From: an uncultured bacterium
GTDB lineage: Bacteria; Verrucomicrobiota; Kiritimatiellia; RFP12; UBA1067
Length of the DNA: 56,561 bases
Direction: 5' to 3'
Assembly: GCA_902769585.1 (NCBI GenBank)
Contig: CACXPT010000035.1
Span: 1-56,561 of the forward strand
In this document: piece after piece, positions 25,466-33,438 of the stretch
Layout of the letters: each line of letters starts with the position of its first letter
How positions within the stretch are numbered: the first letter of the stretch is position 1
The notes under the pieces: model-generated
Database searches by the model: none
What the model was told of the DNA's origin: nothing
What the model saw: only the letters and a program-made list of their open reading frames with translations
Translations under genes and position numbers: made by a program

Positions 25466-26713
25466 ATGAAGATTGGTCTGATTGGAGCCGCCGCGGTTGC
25501 GGCGATCGTGGTTGTAGGCTGCGGCAAGAAGGACGCCGCGCCCGAAGGGACGAAGGCGGGAACGGCTGCCGCCGAGTCCGTTGACCCGAACAAGGTTGCC
25601 GTGCAGGTGAACGACGCGAAGCTGACGTACGGCAAGCTGGACGGCGACGTCGCGAAGGTGATGGAGGCACAGAAGGTGCCGGCCGAACAGCTTGACGCTG
25701 CGAAGAAGTATTTCCGCGACAGGCTGGCGCAGCAGTTTGTGATGATGACCATCCTGCTGGGCGAGGCCGAGAAGAAGGGCGTCAAGCTCACCGACGAGGA
25801 CCGCAAGAAGCGCGAGGCCGAATTCCTGAAGTCTGTCGCAGGCCGTCCTGGCGCCCCGAAGTCCATCGACGAGCTTCTCGCGCAGCATCCTTTCGGCAAG
25901 GAGCGTGCGCGGAAGGAGTTCGAAGATAGCCTCGTCATCCAGAAGCTGATCGAGCAGGAGGTCACCTCGAAGATCAAGGTTGACGAAAAGAAGGTTGCCG
26001 AGCAGTTCGCTACCGCCACCTCAAACTACACGGCGGCCGTCAAAGCGGCGGCCGGTGCCGAGGGCAAGATCAAGGATCTCAAGAAGCAGCTGGACGGACT
26101 CAAGGGCGACGCCCTCACGAAGAAGTTCGCGGAGCTCGCGAAAGAGCATTCCGACTGCCCGTCCAAGAACAAGGGCGGAGACCTGGGCGCTTTCACGCGC
26201 GGTCAGATGGTGCCCGAGTTCGACAAGGTCGCGTTCGAGAGCGAGCCGCTCAAGGTGTCCGATCCGGTCAAGACCCAGTTTGGCTGGCATCTCGTGATGG
26301 TGACGAAGAAGACGCCTGCCGTTGAGGCGAAGGGCGACAAGCCCGCCGAGCCCGAGAAGGTGCAGGCGTCGCACATCCTCGTTTCCGCCCGTGCGCCCGA
26401 GAAGGCGCCGACGAAGGAAGATGTGGAGGCGCAGATGAAGCGTCCCCAGGAACAGGCTGCGATGCAGGCGTTCGTGGAGAAGCTCCGCGCCGCTGCGAAG
26501 ATCGTGGCGCCGGACTTCCCGTCCCTGCAGCCCCCCAAGCCCGAGGCCCCCAAGCCAGATGCATCCAAGGTGCCAGCCCCCAAGAAAGCCATCGAGAGCA
26601 AGCCTGTCGAGGTGAAGCCGGCCGCGAAGCCTGCCGACGCTGCCAAGTCCTCCGAAGCCAAGCCTGCGGAGGCTCCTAAGCCGGCGGCCAAGCCTGCCGA
26701 GGCGAAGAAGTAA
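25466..26713 (+). CDS. Parvulin-like peptidyl-prolyl isomerase lipoprotein, permuted domain
   Basis: A 415-residue lipoprotein (lipobox VVVGC at residue 19) with an SurA/PrsA-like helical N-domain and a PpiC-type domain. The domain core HSDCPSKNKGGDLGAFTRGQ and FGWHLVMVTKK comes first, followed by the strand ASHILVSARAP. In ordinary parvulins ASHILV begins the domain, so the strand order looks circularly permuted. The C-terminus is a Pro/Lys/Ala-rich tail. It would fold proteins on the periplasmic side of a membrane. A strong AAAGGAG site precedes the ATG. It is paralogous to the gene at 27833 and its stop overlaps the next ATG (TAATG). Confidence 0.85.
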   Translation: MKIGLIGAAAVAAIVVVGCGKKDAAPEGTKAGTAAAESVDPNKVAVQVNDAKLTYGKLDGDVAKVMEAQKVPAEQLDAAKKYFRDRLAQQFVMMTILLGEAEKKGVKLTDEDRKKREAEFLKSVAGRPGAPKSIDELLAQHPFGKERARKEFEDSLVIQKLIEQEVTSKIKVDEKKVAEQFATATSNYTAAVKAAAGAEGKIKDLKKQLDGLKGDALTKKFAELAKEHSDCPSKNKGGDLGAFTRGQMVPEFDKVAFESEPLKVSDPVKTQFGWHLVMVTKKTPAVEAKGDKPAEPEKVQASHILVSARAPEKAPTKEDVEAQMKRPQEQAAMQAFVEKLRAAAKIVAPDFPSLQPPKPEAPKPDASKVPAPKKAIESKPVEVKPAAKPADAAKSSEAKPAEAPKPAAKPAEAKK

Positions 26714-27798
26714 TGGCTATCCGCGTCGGCATCGTCGGTGCGGGCGGCATGGCCGCCTACCACATCCCCGGCTTTCGGGCCGGGGGTGCGAAAGTTGTTG
26801 CGATCGCCGACGTCAGCCGCGAGGCGGCGGAGCGGGCCGCTGCGGCTTATGGCATCCCGAAGGCGTACTCGTCGCTAGGCGACATGCTGGCTGCGGAGCG
26901 GCTTGACGCGGTGAGCGTCATCACTCCAAACAAGTTCCACAAGCCGCTGGTTCTTGAGGCTCTGCGCGCCGGCAAGCATTTGTTCTGCGAGAAGCCGCCG
27001 GCGCTCAACGCCGCTGAGATGACGCAGATGGCTGCTGCCGCGAAACGCGCCAAGCGTACGCTGATGTTCGACTTCAACAACCGGGCGCGTCCCGAGTCGG
27101 TGGCAATGATGAAGGCCATCCGCGCGGGAACGGTCGGCACCATCAACAGCGCGCAAGCGCTCTGGATCCGCCGCACGGGAATACCCGGGTTCGGCGGGTG
27201 GTTCACCACGAAGGCGCTTTCTGGCGGCGGACCGGTCATCGATCTCCTGCACATGATCGACCTTGCGCTCTACTTCATGGGTTACCCCGAACCGGCGCAT
27301 GTGCTCGCGAACACGTTCGACACGTTCATGGGCGACACGCGCTTCAAGGGACCGTGGGGGATTCCCGATAGGGCCAACGGCGTCTGCGACGTGGAGGCCG
27401 CTGCGCATGGGTTCGTGACGTTCAAGAACGGCTCGGTTCTATTCCTGCGCACCGCCTGGGCGGAGATGAACAAGCGCGAGGAGGTGTCCGTGACCTTCCA
27501 GGGCACGAAGGCCGGCGGACTTGTCCGCCGCCTGTTCGGCACCGACGGTCTGGACGAGACGGCCGAGGATACCTGCGAGCTGTACCGCCAGAGCGCGAGT
27601 GGCAAGCGCGTCGACAAGCAGCTGAAGGTGAGGCCAGACGAGGCGATGGGGCGCGTGCGCGCCGCCACGAACTTCGTCAAGACTCTACTGGGCAAGGAAG
27701 CTCCGCTAAACACGCCCGAGGAGGCGATCAAGCTGATGAAGATCATCGACGCGATCTATGCATCCGCCGCCAGCAAGGCGCCCGTCAGGGTGCGGTGA
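26713..27798 (+). CDS. Gfo/Idh/MocA family oxidoreductase (cytoplasmic)
   Basis: A 361-residue NAD(P)-dependent oxidoreductase without a signal peptide. The Rossmann start is VGIVGAGGMAAYHIPGF. The family motif is GKHLFCEKPPALN, with GGGPVIDLLHMIDLALYFMG in the C-terminal domain. The substrate is probably a cyclic polyol or sugar. It overlaps the upstream isomerase stop by one base (TAATG), which suggests coupled translation although the functions appear unrelated. Confidence 0.9.
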   Translation: MAIRVGIVGAGGMAAYHIPGFRAGGAKVVAIADVSREAAERAAAAYGIPKAYSSLGDMLAAERLDAVSVITPNKFHKPLVLEALRAGKHLFCEKPPALNAAEMTQMAAAAKRAKRTLMFDFNNRARPESVAMMKAIRAGTVGTINSAQALWIRRTGIPGFGGWFTTKALSGGGPVIDLLHMIDLALYFMGYPEPAHVLANTFDTFMGDTRFKGPWGIPDRANGVCDVEAAAHGFVTFKNGSVLFLRTAWAEMNKREEVSVTFQGTKAGGLVRRLFGTDGLDETAEDTCELYRQSASGKRVDKQLKVRPDEAMGRVRAATNFVKTLLGKEAPLNTPEEAIKLMKIIDAIYASAASKAPVRVR

Positions 27799-27801
27799 CG
27801 A

Positions 27802-27807
27802 TATACT
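27802..27807 (+). promoter_or_regulatory. -10 box upstream of the second parvulin gene
   Basis: TATACT, 25 nt upstream of the ATG at 27833, with a GAAGGAG ribosome site between. It may give separate expression of the second isomerase. Confidence 0.4.
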
Positions 27808-27832
27808 GCTTGTACCAGAAGGAGTTGGCAAG

Positions 27833-28987
27833 ATGAAGAAGATGATGTTATGCGCTGCAGCTGCGGCGCTTTCAGCCGTATGTCTTGGCGAGGTGGCGCC
27901 CGCCCCTGCGCCTGCGGCCGAGCCGGCGAAGCAGGCAGCCGCAAAGGCCGTTGATCCCGGCAAGGTCGCTGCCGAGGTCAACGGGAAAAAGCTGACGTAT
28001 GGCGAACTGGACGGGGACATCGCGAAGCTGCTGGCCAAGCAGAAAGTGCCTGCCGAGCGGCAAGAGGCGATGAAGAAGCGCTTCCGCGACCAACTCGTGC
28101 AACAGTTCGTGATCAAGACCATCCTGCTTGGCGAGGCGGAGACGAAGGGCGTGAAGCTGACCGGCGAGGAACTCAAGAAGCGCGAGGATGAGTTTCTCAA
28201 GTCCGTCGCCGGCCGTCCAGGCGCGCCGAAGACGATAGACGAAATGCTCGAGAAGTATCCGCTAGGAAAAGAGCGTGCGCGTAAGGATTTCGAAGAGAGT
28301 TTCGTCATGCGGAAGCTTCTGGAGCAAGAGGTGGCCTCGAAGATCAAGGTTGACGAGAAGGCTTTGGCCGAGAAATTCGCCGCAGCCACATCCAACTACA
28401 CGGCTTCCGTCAAGGCGGTGGCTGGGTCCGAGGACAAGATCAAGAGCCTTAAGAAGCAGCTTGACGGTCTCGCTGGCGACGCGCTCACCAACAAGTTCGC
28501 GCAGCTCGCAAGAGAACATTCCGACTGCCCGTCGAAGGCGAAGGGTGGAGATCTTGGTGCTTTCAGACGCGGACAGATGGTGCCGGAGTTCGACAAGGTG
28601 GCGTTCGCGAGCGAGCCGCTGAAGGTGTCTGATCCGGTCAAGACGCCGTTCGGCTGGCATCTTGTGATGGTGACGAAGAAGTTCCCTGCCGTGGAGGCGA
28701 AGGACGGCAAGCCCGCCGAGCCAGAGAAGGTGCAGGCTTCCCACATCCTGATTTCCGCGCGCGCGCCAAAGGAACCGCCAACGAAGAAAGCCATCGAGAA
28801 GCAGATTAAGCGCGCGCAGGAGCAGCAGGCGACGCGCAAGTACATTGACGCCCTGCGCGCTGCGGCCAAGATCGATGCGCCGGACTTCCCCGCGCTGCAG
28901 TCCCGGCAGAAGCCAGCCCGCAAGCCCGGCAAGAAGATGTCGATCGAAAGCAAGCCAATCGAGGTCAAGCCGCTCAAGGCGAAGTGA
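27833..28987 (+). CDS. Parvulin-like peptidyl-prolyl isomerase, paralogue with the same permuted domain
   Basis: A 384-residue secreted protein with a signal peptide (MKKMMLCAAAAALSAVCLG). It is closely similar along its length to the lipoprotein at 25466 (LKSVAGRPGAPK, HSDCPSKAKGGDLGAF, PVKTPFGWHLVMVTKK, VQASHILISARAP). The parvulin strand order is the same unusual one. It has a shorter C-terminal tail and a weaker lipobox. The two genes flank a Gfo/Idh gene, so the pair arose by duplication with an insertion or by nearby copying. Its 3' end overlaps recO on the other strand by 14 nt. Confidence 0.85.
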   Translation: MKKMMLCAAAAALSAVCLGEVAPAPAPAAEPAKQAAAKAVDPGKVAAEVNGKKLTYGELDGDIAKLLAKQKVPAERQEAMKKRFRDQLVQQFVIKTILLGEAETKGVKLTGEELKKREDEFLKSVAGRPGAPKTIDEMLEKYPLGKERARKDFEESFVMRKLLEQEVASKIKVDEKALAEKFAAATSNYTASVKAVAGSEDKIKSLKKQLDGLAGDALTNKFAQLAREHSDCPSKAKGGDLGAFRRGQMVPEFDKVAFASEPLKVSDPVKTPFGWHLVMVTKKFPAVEAKDGKPAEPEKVQASHILISARAPKEPPTKKAIEKQIKRAQEQQATRKYIDALRAAAKIDAPDFPALQSRQKPARKPGKKMSIESKPIEVKPLKAK

Positions 28988-29729
28988 GCAGCGCCACCAG
29001 CGAGCGGCGCACGTCGGGAGGCGTGTCGAGGTGATACGAGAGGAAGACGCCGAGGAAACGCACGGCGTCTTCCACCGTTTCATGGGCGTGGTTGGGGGCG
29101 TCGGGGCGGGTTAGGACGGCCACGGTGCGCGGGGAGAGGCGCACGGTGCGTGTTCCTTCGCCGCAGCGGCCATGGTCGATGGCGAAGGGCGTCCAGTCGG
29201 CGGATTTGTCCATGCCGGAGAAGTCGGGCGACCAGCCGGCGAGCCGAAGGATGTCCATCTCCAGCCGGACAAGCTCAATAAGTGCGGACGCGCAGGAGCG
29301 CGTCCCTCCCGATGCGGTCGCAACAAGTTGCGACCCTCCCGTGCTTTCCAGGCGGGTGAGGAGGGAGTCGAGGAAGGAAAACCAGGCGGACGATTCTCCG
29401 TTGGCGGGAGCGAGGTCTTTCACGAGGCCGGCTGCATAGCCGGCGAGAGCCGTCTCGCGCCAGCGTCCGCGCAGCCCGTCGCGGAGGTTGCGCGGCGTCG
29501 TCTCCCGAAGGGCATGCAGGTCTCCGCGCGCGCGGGCGTAGTAAAGGAGGTCGCAGGTGTAGAAGAGGTCATACTGGCCGAGGAAGGCGGACTTCGGTCG
29601 GACGGCGCCCTTGACGAGCGTCGTCACGCAGCCATGGTCGGGCGTGAGCCAAGTGACTATGTGGCTCGTCCGCGACCATGGGTGGATCGCCAGCACGATT
29701 CCGTCTGTCTTGATGATCTCTCCTGCCAT
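28974..29729 (-). CDS. recO: DNA repair protein RecO, with an internal palindromic insert
   Basis: A 251-residue recombination mediator that helps load RecA on SSB-coated DNA. The OB-fold N-terminus reads IKTDGIVLAIHPWSRTSHIV and LVKGAVRPKS. The rest is helical, and I see no zinc-finger cysteines. Residues roughly 130-150 (encoded by 29285-29341) are the translation of two 27-bp palindromic units (GGSQLVATASGGT) placed between helices. The start at 29729 lies 12 nt after the antiporter stop, so it probably shares that transcript. The 3' end overlaps the converging isomerase gene. Confidence 0.8.
   Translation of the reverse strand: MAGEIIKTDGIVLAIHPWSRTSHIVTWLTPDHGCVTTLVKGAVRPKSAFLGQYDLFYTCDLLYYARARGDLHALRETTPRNLRDGLRGRWRETALAGYAAGLVKDLAPANGESSAWFSFLDSLLTRLESTGGSQLVATASGGTRSCASALIELVRLEMDILRLAGWSPDFSGMDKSADWTPFAIDHGRCGEGTRTVRLSPRTVAVLTRPDAPNHAHETVEDAVRFLGVFLSYHLDTPPDVRRSLVALLTSP
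29285..29341 (+). repeat. Two 27-bp palindromic units inside recO
   Basis: Direct tandem units at 29285-29311 and 29315-29341, three bases apart. Each has the pattern CGGWCGC...GCGWCCCTCCCG with a perfect or near-perfect internal palindrome. They match the units in nspC (13887-13946). Together with the separator they keep the recO frame. Confidence 0.82.
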
Positions 29730-29740
29730 GGATGGTTCCG

Positions 29741-31072
29741 CTAGTGCTTGGGACGGAAGAAGAGCGTCGCCGCGATTACCGCGAGCGCGAGGAAGAAGGG
29801 ATAGTAGAGAGAGCCGATCAGCCGGAACGATCCAAGCGCGAGCCCGCTCTCCTTCGTGAGGGCCACCGCCATCAGAAGCTGTGCGCCGTACGGAATCAGC
29901 CCCTGCGTGACGCACGATGCCGTGTCGAGGATGGAGGCGATGCGCGACGGCGACGCGTTGCACCTGTCGGCGAACTCCTTTGCCACGGGCCCCGCCACGA
30001 CGATGGCGACCGTGTTGTTCGCGGTGAAGAGGTTGACAGCGACGGTGAGCAGGCCAACTGCGAACTCGCACGAGCGCGGTCCGCGCACGAGCCGTGACGT
30101 GCTCTTCATGAACCACGCGATGCCGCCGTTCTCGCGGATGGTGGCCAGCAGGCCGCCCGCAAGGATGGCGACTATCAGCGTCTCGCTCATGCCTAGCGTT
30201 CCCTTGCCGAGAAGGTCGAGCGCGGCCCAGAACGTGAAGCGTCCGCACAGGATGCCTATCGCCGCCGCGAGGACCGTGCCGGCGAAGAGGAGCATCATCA
30301 CGTTTAGTCCAAGGAGCGCGAGTACTAGGATGAGGATATACGGAAGCACGAGCACCGCGTCCTGCCAGGCAAGCGCGCGCGCGACGGGGATTGAGACTGC
30401 CGCGTCGCCGCCACCGAACAGGCAGTAGATCGCCACGGTCGCCAGCGCGGCGGGCAGGGCGATGCCTATGTTAGCGCGGAACTTCTCCCGCATGCCGATA
30501 CCCTGCGTGCGCGTGGCGGCGATCGTGGTGTCCGAGATCATCGAGAGGTTGTCGCCGAACATCGCGCCGCCAACCACGGCGCCGATCGTGATGGCGGGCG
30601 ACAGGCCCATCGGACCCGTAAGCCCAGCGGCGATCGGAGTGATGGCGGCGATCGTGCCGCAGCTAGTGCCGATGGCGAGCGAGATCAGGCACGAGACGAC
30701 GAATAGTCCTGCCAGCATGAGCTTCGTCGGAATAGCAGCCTGCGCGAGCGCGACGGCGGAGTCAACGGCGCCAGACCCCTTCGCCACGGTGGCAAACGCG
30801 CCGGAGAGGATGAAGATCAGGCACATGAGCATGATGTTCGTCTCGCCCATGCCGCGCGCGTAGCGGTCTACGCGTTCCGCCAGCGGACGCTCCCTGCCGA
30901 ACAAGAGGGCAGTGGCGGACGCGACTATGAACGCGATGATGATGGGCACGCGGTAGAAGTCGCGCGCCCAGAGCGACAATCCAAGGTAGAAGGCGGCGAA
31001 GACGAAGAAGGGGATGAGCGCGCGTGCACGCGGCTCCGGCGTCATGGCCGAGGATGGATTCTGCCCGTTCAT
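29741..31072 (-). CDS. nhaC: Na+/H+ antiporter, NhaC family
   Basis: A 443-residue membrane transporter with about eleven hydrophobic segments. Family features include AIGTSCGTIAAITPIAAGL, GAVVGGAMFGDNLSMISDTT and NLFTANNTVAIVVAGPVAKE. It exchanges sodium, or in some relatives malate/lactate or amino acids, for protons. The start at 31072 follows a TACACT box by about ten bases; a reading from 31228 would extend into the divergent gene. recO follows after 12 nt. Confidence 0.85.
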   Translation of the reverse strand: MNGQNPSSAMTPEPRARALIPFFVFAAFYLGLSLWARDFYRVPIIIAFIVASATALLFGRERPLAERVDRYARGMGETNIMLMCLIFILSGAFATVAKGSGAVDSAVALAQAAIPTKLMLAGLFVVSCLISLAIGTSCGTIAAITPIAAGLTGPMGLSPAITIGAVVGGAMFGDNLSMISDTTIAATRTQGIGMREKFRANIGIALPAALATVAIYCLFGGGDAAVSIPVARALAWQDAVLVLPYILILVLALLGLNVMMLLFAGTVLAAAIGILCGRFTFWAALDLLGKGTLGMSETLIVAILAGGLLATIRENGGIAWFMKSTSRLVRGPRSCEFAVGLLTVAVNLFTANNTVAIVVAGPVAKEFADRCNASPSRIASILDTASCVTQGLIPYGAQLLMAVALTKESGLALGSFRLIGSLYYPFFLALAVIAATLFFRPKH

Positions 31073-31126
31073 GGAACACATAGTGTACACGATTCCGCCG
31101 TTCCTTGCAAAACGGCGGCGCAAATG

Positions 31127-31135
31127 TGCTATACT
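31127..31135 (+). promoter_or_regulatory. Extended -10 with leaderless spacing (polyprenyl synthase)
   Basis: TGCTATACT, then six bases (GGGGGC) and the ATG at 31142. A TTGCAA at 31105-31110 could be the -35. It lies in the 69-nt divergent gap with nhaC. Confidence 0.55.
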
Positions 31136-31141
31136 GGGGGC

Positions 31142-31921
31142 ATGGATTCCGAGAAGACCATAAGACAGATCGAAACGGCGCTGGCGGAGCTGCTCCCGTC
31201 GCCGGAAGGCGAGGCGGCCGCGCTGCATGCCGCGATGCGGTGGGCGGTGGAAGGCGGAGGCAAGCGGGTGCGTCCGCTAGTGTGCCTCGCGGCAGCAGAG
31301 GCAGTGGGAGGAGCGGCGGATGACGCGCTGATGCCCGCATGCGCCATCGAGCTGCTTCATTCCTACACGCTCGTGCACGACGACCTGCCTGCCATGGACA
31401 ACGACACGGAACGTCGCGGGCGGCCCAGCGTGTGGGCCAAGTTCGGCGAAGACACCGCCATCCTCGCAGGCGACGCACTGCAGGCGCTGGCGTTCGTCGC
31501 CCTGGCCAAGACGCCCGTGAGCTGTCCCGGCGTGCGCGCGGGGCTCTTGTCCATCCTTGGCGAGGCGGCGGTTGGCGTGGTGCGCGGACAGGCGGCAGAG
31601 CTTGCAGGTTCCAAGGATGTCGCCTACGTCTACAGACACAAGACGGCCGACCTGTTTGTGGCGGCGGCGCGCATGGGCGCGACGGCTGGCGGAGGCACGG
31701 CCGCGCAGGTGGAACGTCTCGGCACCTTCGCGCTGCACCTCGGCCTCGCGTTCCAGCACGAGGACGATCTCCTGGACGGCGATTCGCCACTGGGCCGCGT
31801 GGAGGCCGAATGTCAGGTGCGCGAGCACACCGATGCGGCGCTTGCCGCGCTTGACGGTCTCCCCGGCGACACGTCCTTCCTCGCCTCACTCGCTGCCCGC
31901 CTTGCCACGCGCAAGGCTTAG
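31142..31921 (+). CDS. ispA: Polyprenyl (farnesyl/geranylgeranyl) diphosphate synthase
   Basis: A 259-residue trans-prenyltransferase that builds C15-C20 isoprenyl diphosphates from IPP and DMAPP. The first aspartate-rich motif is DDLPAMDNDTERRGRPS and the second is FQHEDDLLD. The N-terminal GGGKRVRPLVCLAAAEA and the HKTADLF segment are also typical. It is somewhat shorter than E. coli IspA (about 299 residues), with a compact C-terminus. The start at 31142 is set by the -10 box. Confidence 0.9.
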   Translation: MDSEKTIRQIETALAELLPSPEGEAAALHAAMRWAVEGGGKRVRPLVCLAAAEAVGGAADDALMPACAIELLHSYTLVHDDLPAMDNDTERRGRPSVWAKFGEDTAILAGDALQALAFVALAKTPVSCPGVRAGLLSILGEAAVGVVRGQAAELAGSKDVAYVYRHKTADLFVAAARMGATAGGGTAAQVERLGTFALHLGLAFQHEDDLLDGDSPLGRVEAECQVREHTDAALAALDGLPGDTSFLASLAARLATRKA

Positions 31922-31981
31922 CAGAGTTGACCAACTGGGCCGGAACTGATAATATTATCCAAACACAAACAGGAGAAGGAT

Positions 31982-33406
31982 ATGGACATATCAAGAAAGA
32001 ACTTTCTCATAGGTTCTATGGCGGTGGCGGCGGCGGGAGCGCGGCGCATGTTTGCGGCGCCGGCCGGCACGGTGTGCGGCACGCCGCGCATGAAGGTGGG
32101 CGTGCTGAGCGACATCCACGTGCGCAACGAGGAGACGCAGAAGGTCTTCATCAAGGCGCTTGAATGGTATCGTGCGCAGGGCGTGGACGCCGTGCTCGTG
32201 GCGGGCGACATGGCCGACCATGGGCTCGTCTTCCAGCTCCAGCTTGTGGCGGATGCATGGTTCAAGGTCTTCCCTGAGAATAAGACGCCGGATGGGCGTC
32301 CGGTGACGCAGCTCTTGCAGTACGGCAACCACGACGTGGCCAACTGGAAGGAGAAGGAATTCAAGACCCAGGAAGAGCGCGCTGCCAAGATGATCAAGTT
32401 CGACCCGAAGAAGCGCTGGGAGGAGGCTTTCAAGGAGGTCTACTCGCCCGTCTTCGCGAAGAAGGTGAAGGGGTACACCTTCATCGGCGCGCACTGGCCG
32501 GGTATCGGCGGCCTCGGGGATTGGCTCAAGACGAACGGAAAGGACCTCGATCCGTCGCTGCCGTTCTTCTATTTCCAGCACTCGCATCCGAAGGGCACGT
32601 GCTACGGCCCGTGGGCGTGGGGACACGACGACGGCGCGTCCACCAAGGCGCTCACGCCGTTCCCGAACGCGATCGCGCTCTCCGGCCACTCGCACTACAC
32701 GCTCACCGACGAGCGGACCGTGTGGCAGGGCGCGTTCACGTCTATCGGCACGAGCTCTCTCTCCTACACGTCGCTCGACTACAACTTCCGCGAGAACGCG
32801 GGTCCCAACAACTACGGGCGCATGGAGAAGCGCAAGCGCCAGATGGCGCGCATGTACACGCAGGAAGGGAAGCAGGGGATGTTGTTCACGGTTTGCGACG
32901 ACCACATCCGCATCGAGCGGCGCGAGTTCGTGTACGACCAGACGCTGGGCGACGACTGGATCCTGCCGGTGGGCAAGGCGGCCGAGAAGCCGTTCGTCTA
33001 CGCGAAGAGGATCCCCGTGCGCACTGCGCCCGAGTTCCCGCAGGGCGCGGCGGTGAAGGTGGCGCTGGAGCCTCCGAAGGCCGAGAAGGACAAGCCCGCG
33101 CCAAAGGATCCGACGCAGGTGGCCGTGACGTTCCCGGCCGCCGAGACGCGCAACAAGTGCCGCGTGTTCGAGTACGAGGTGCAGGCCGTGGTTGTGGACG
33201 ACGACGTGGAGATGGTGGCGTCGACGCGGCGCGTCATCGCGGAAGACTTCCATGTGCCGGCGTCGAAGGCAGGCAGGCCCGGAAAGATCCTGTTCGCGCT
33301 CGACGAGCTGCCGAAGGGCGTCCACATCCGCTTCGACGTGCGCCCGCTCGAGTGCTTCGGCAAGAAGGGGCAGCCCATCTGCTCCGACGGCACGTTTGTC
33401 GCATGA
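31982..33406 (+). CDS. Tat-exported calcineurin-like phosphoesterase (paralogue of 21586)
   Basis: A 474-residue exported metallophosphoesterase. The Tat-like signal is MDISRKNFLIGSMA, with an RK in place of RR. Motifs are VLSDIHVRNE, AGDMADHG, YGNHDVANW and SGHSHYTLTDE. It shares GPWAWGHDDG and WQGAFTSIGTSSL with the 21586 protein, so the two are duplicates about 10 kb apart with diverged ends. An AGGAGAAGG ribosome site precedes the ATG. Confidence 0.85.
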   Translation: MDISRKNFLIGSMAVAAAGARRMFAAPAGTVCGTPRMKVGVLSDIHVRNEETQKVFIKALEWYRAQGVDAVLVAGDMADHGLVFQLQLVADAWFKVFPENKTPDGRPVTQLLQYGNHDVANWKEKEFKTQEERAAKMIKFDPKKRWEEAFKEVYSPVFAKKVKGYTFIGAHWPGIGGLGDWLKTNGKDLDPSLPFFYFQHSHPKGTCYGPWAWGHDDGASTKALTPFPNAIALSGHSHYTLTDERTVWQGAFTSIGTSSLSYTSLDYNFRENAGPNNYGRMEKRKRQMARMYTQEGKQGMLFTVCDDHIRIERREFVYDQTLGDDWILPVGKAAEKPFVYAKRIPVRTAPEFPQGAAVKVALEPPKAEKDKPAPKDPTQVAVTFPAAETRNKCRVFEYEVQAVVVDDDVEMVASTRRVIAEDFHVPASKAGRPGKILFALDELPKGVHIRFDVRPLECFGKKGQPICSDGTFVA

Positions 33407-33438
33407 TTTTGTTCAACTTTCAAGAAAGGTACATAAAG

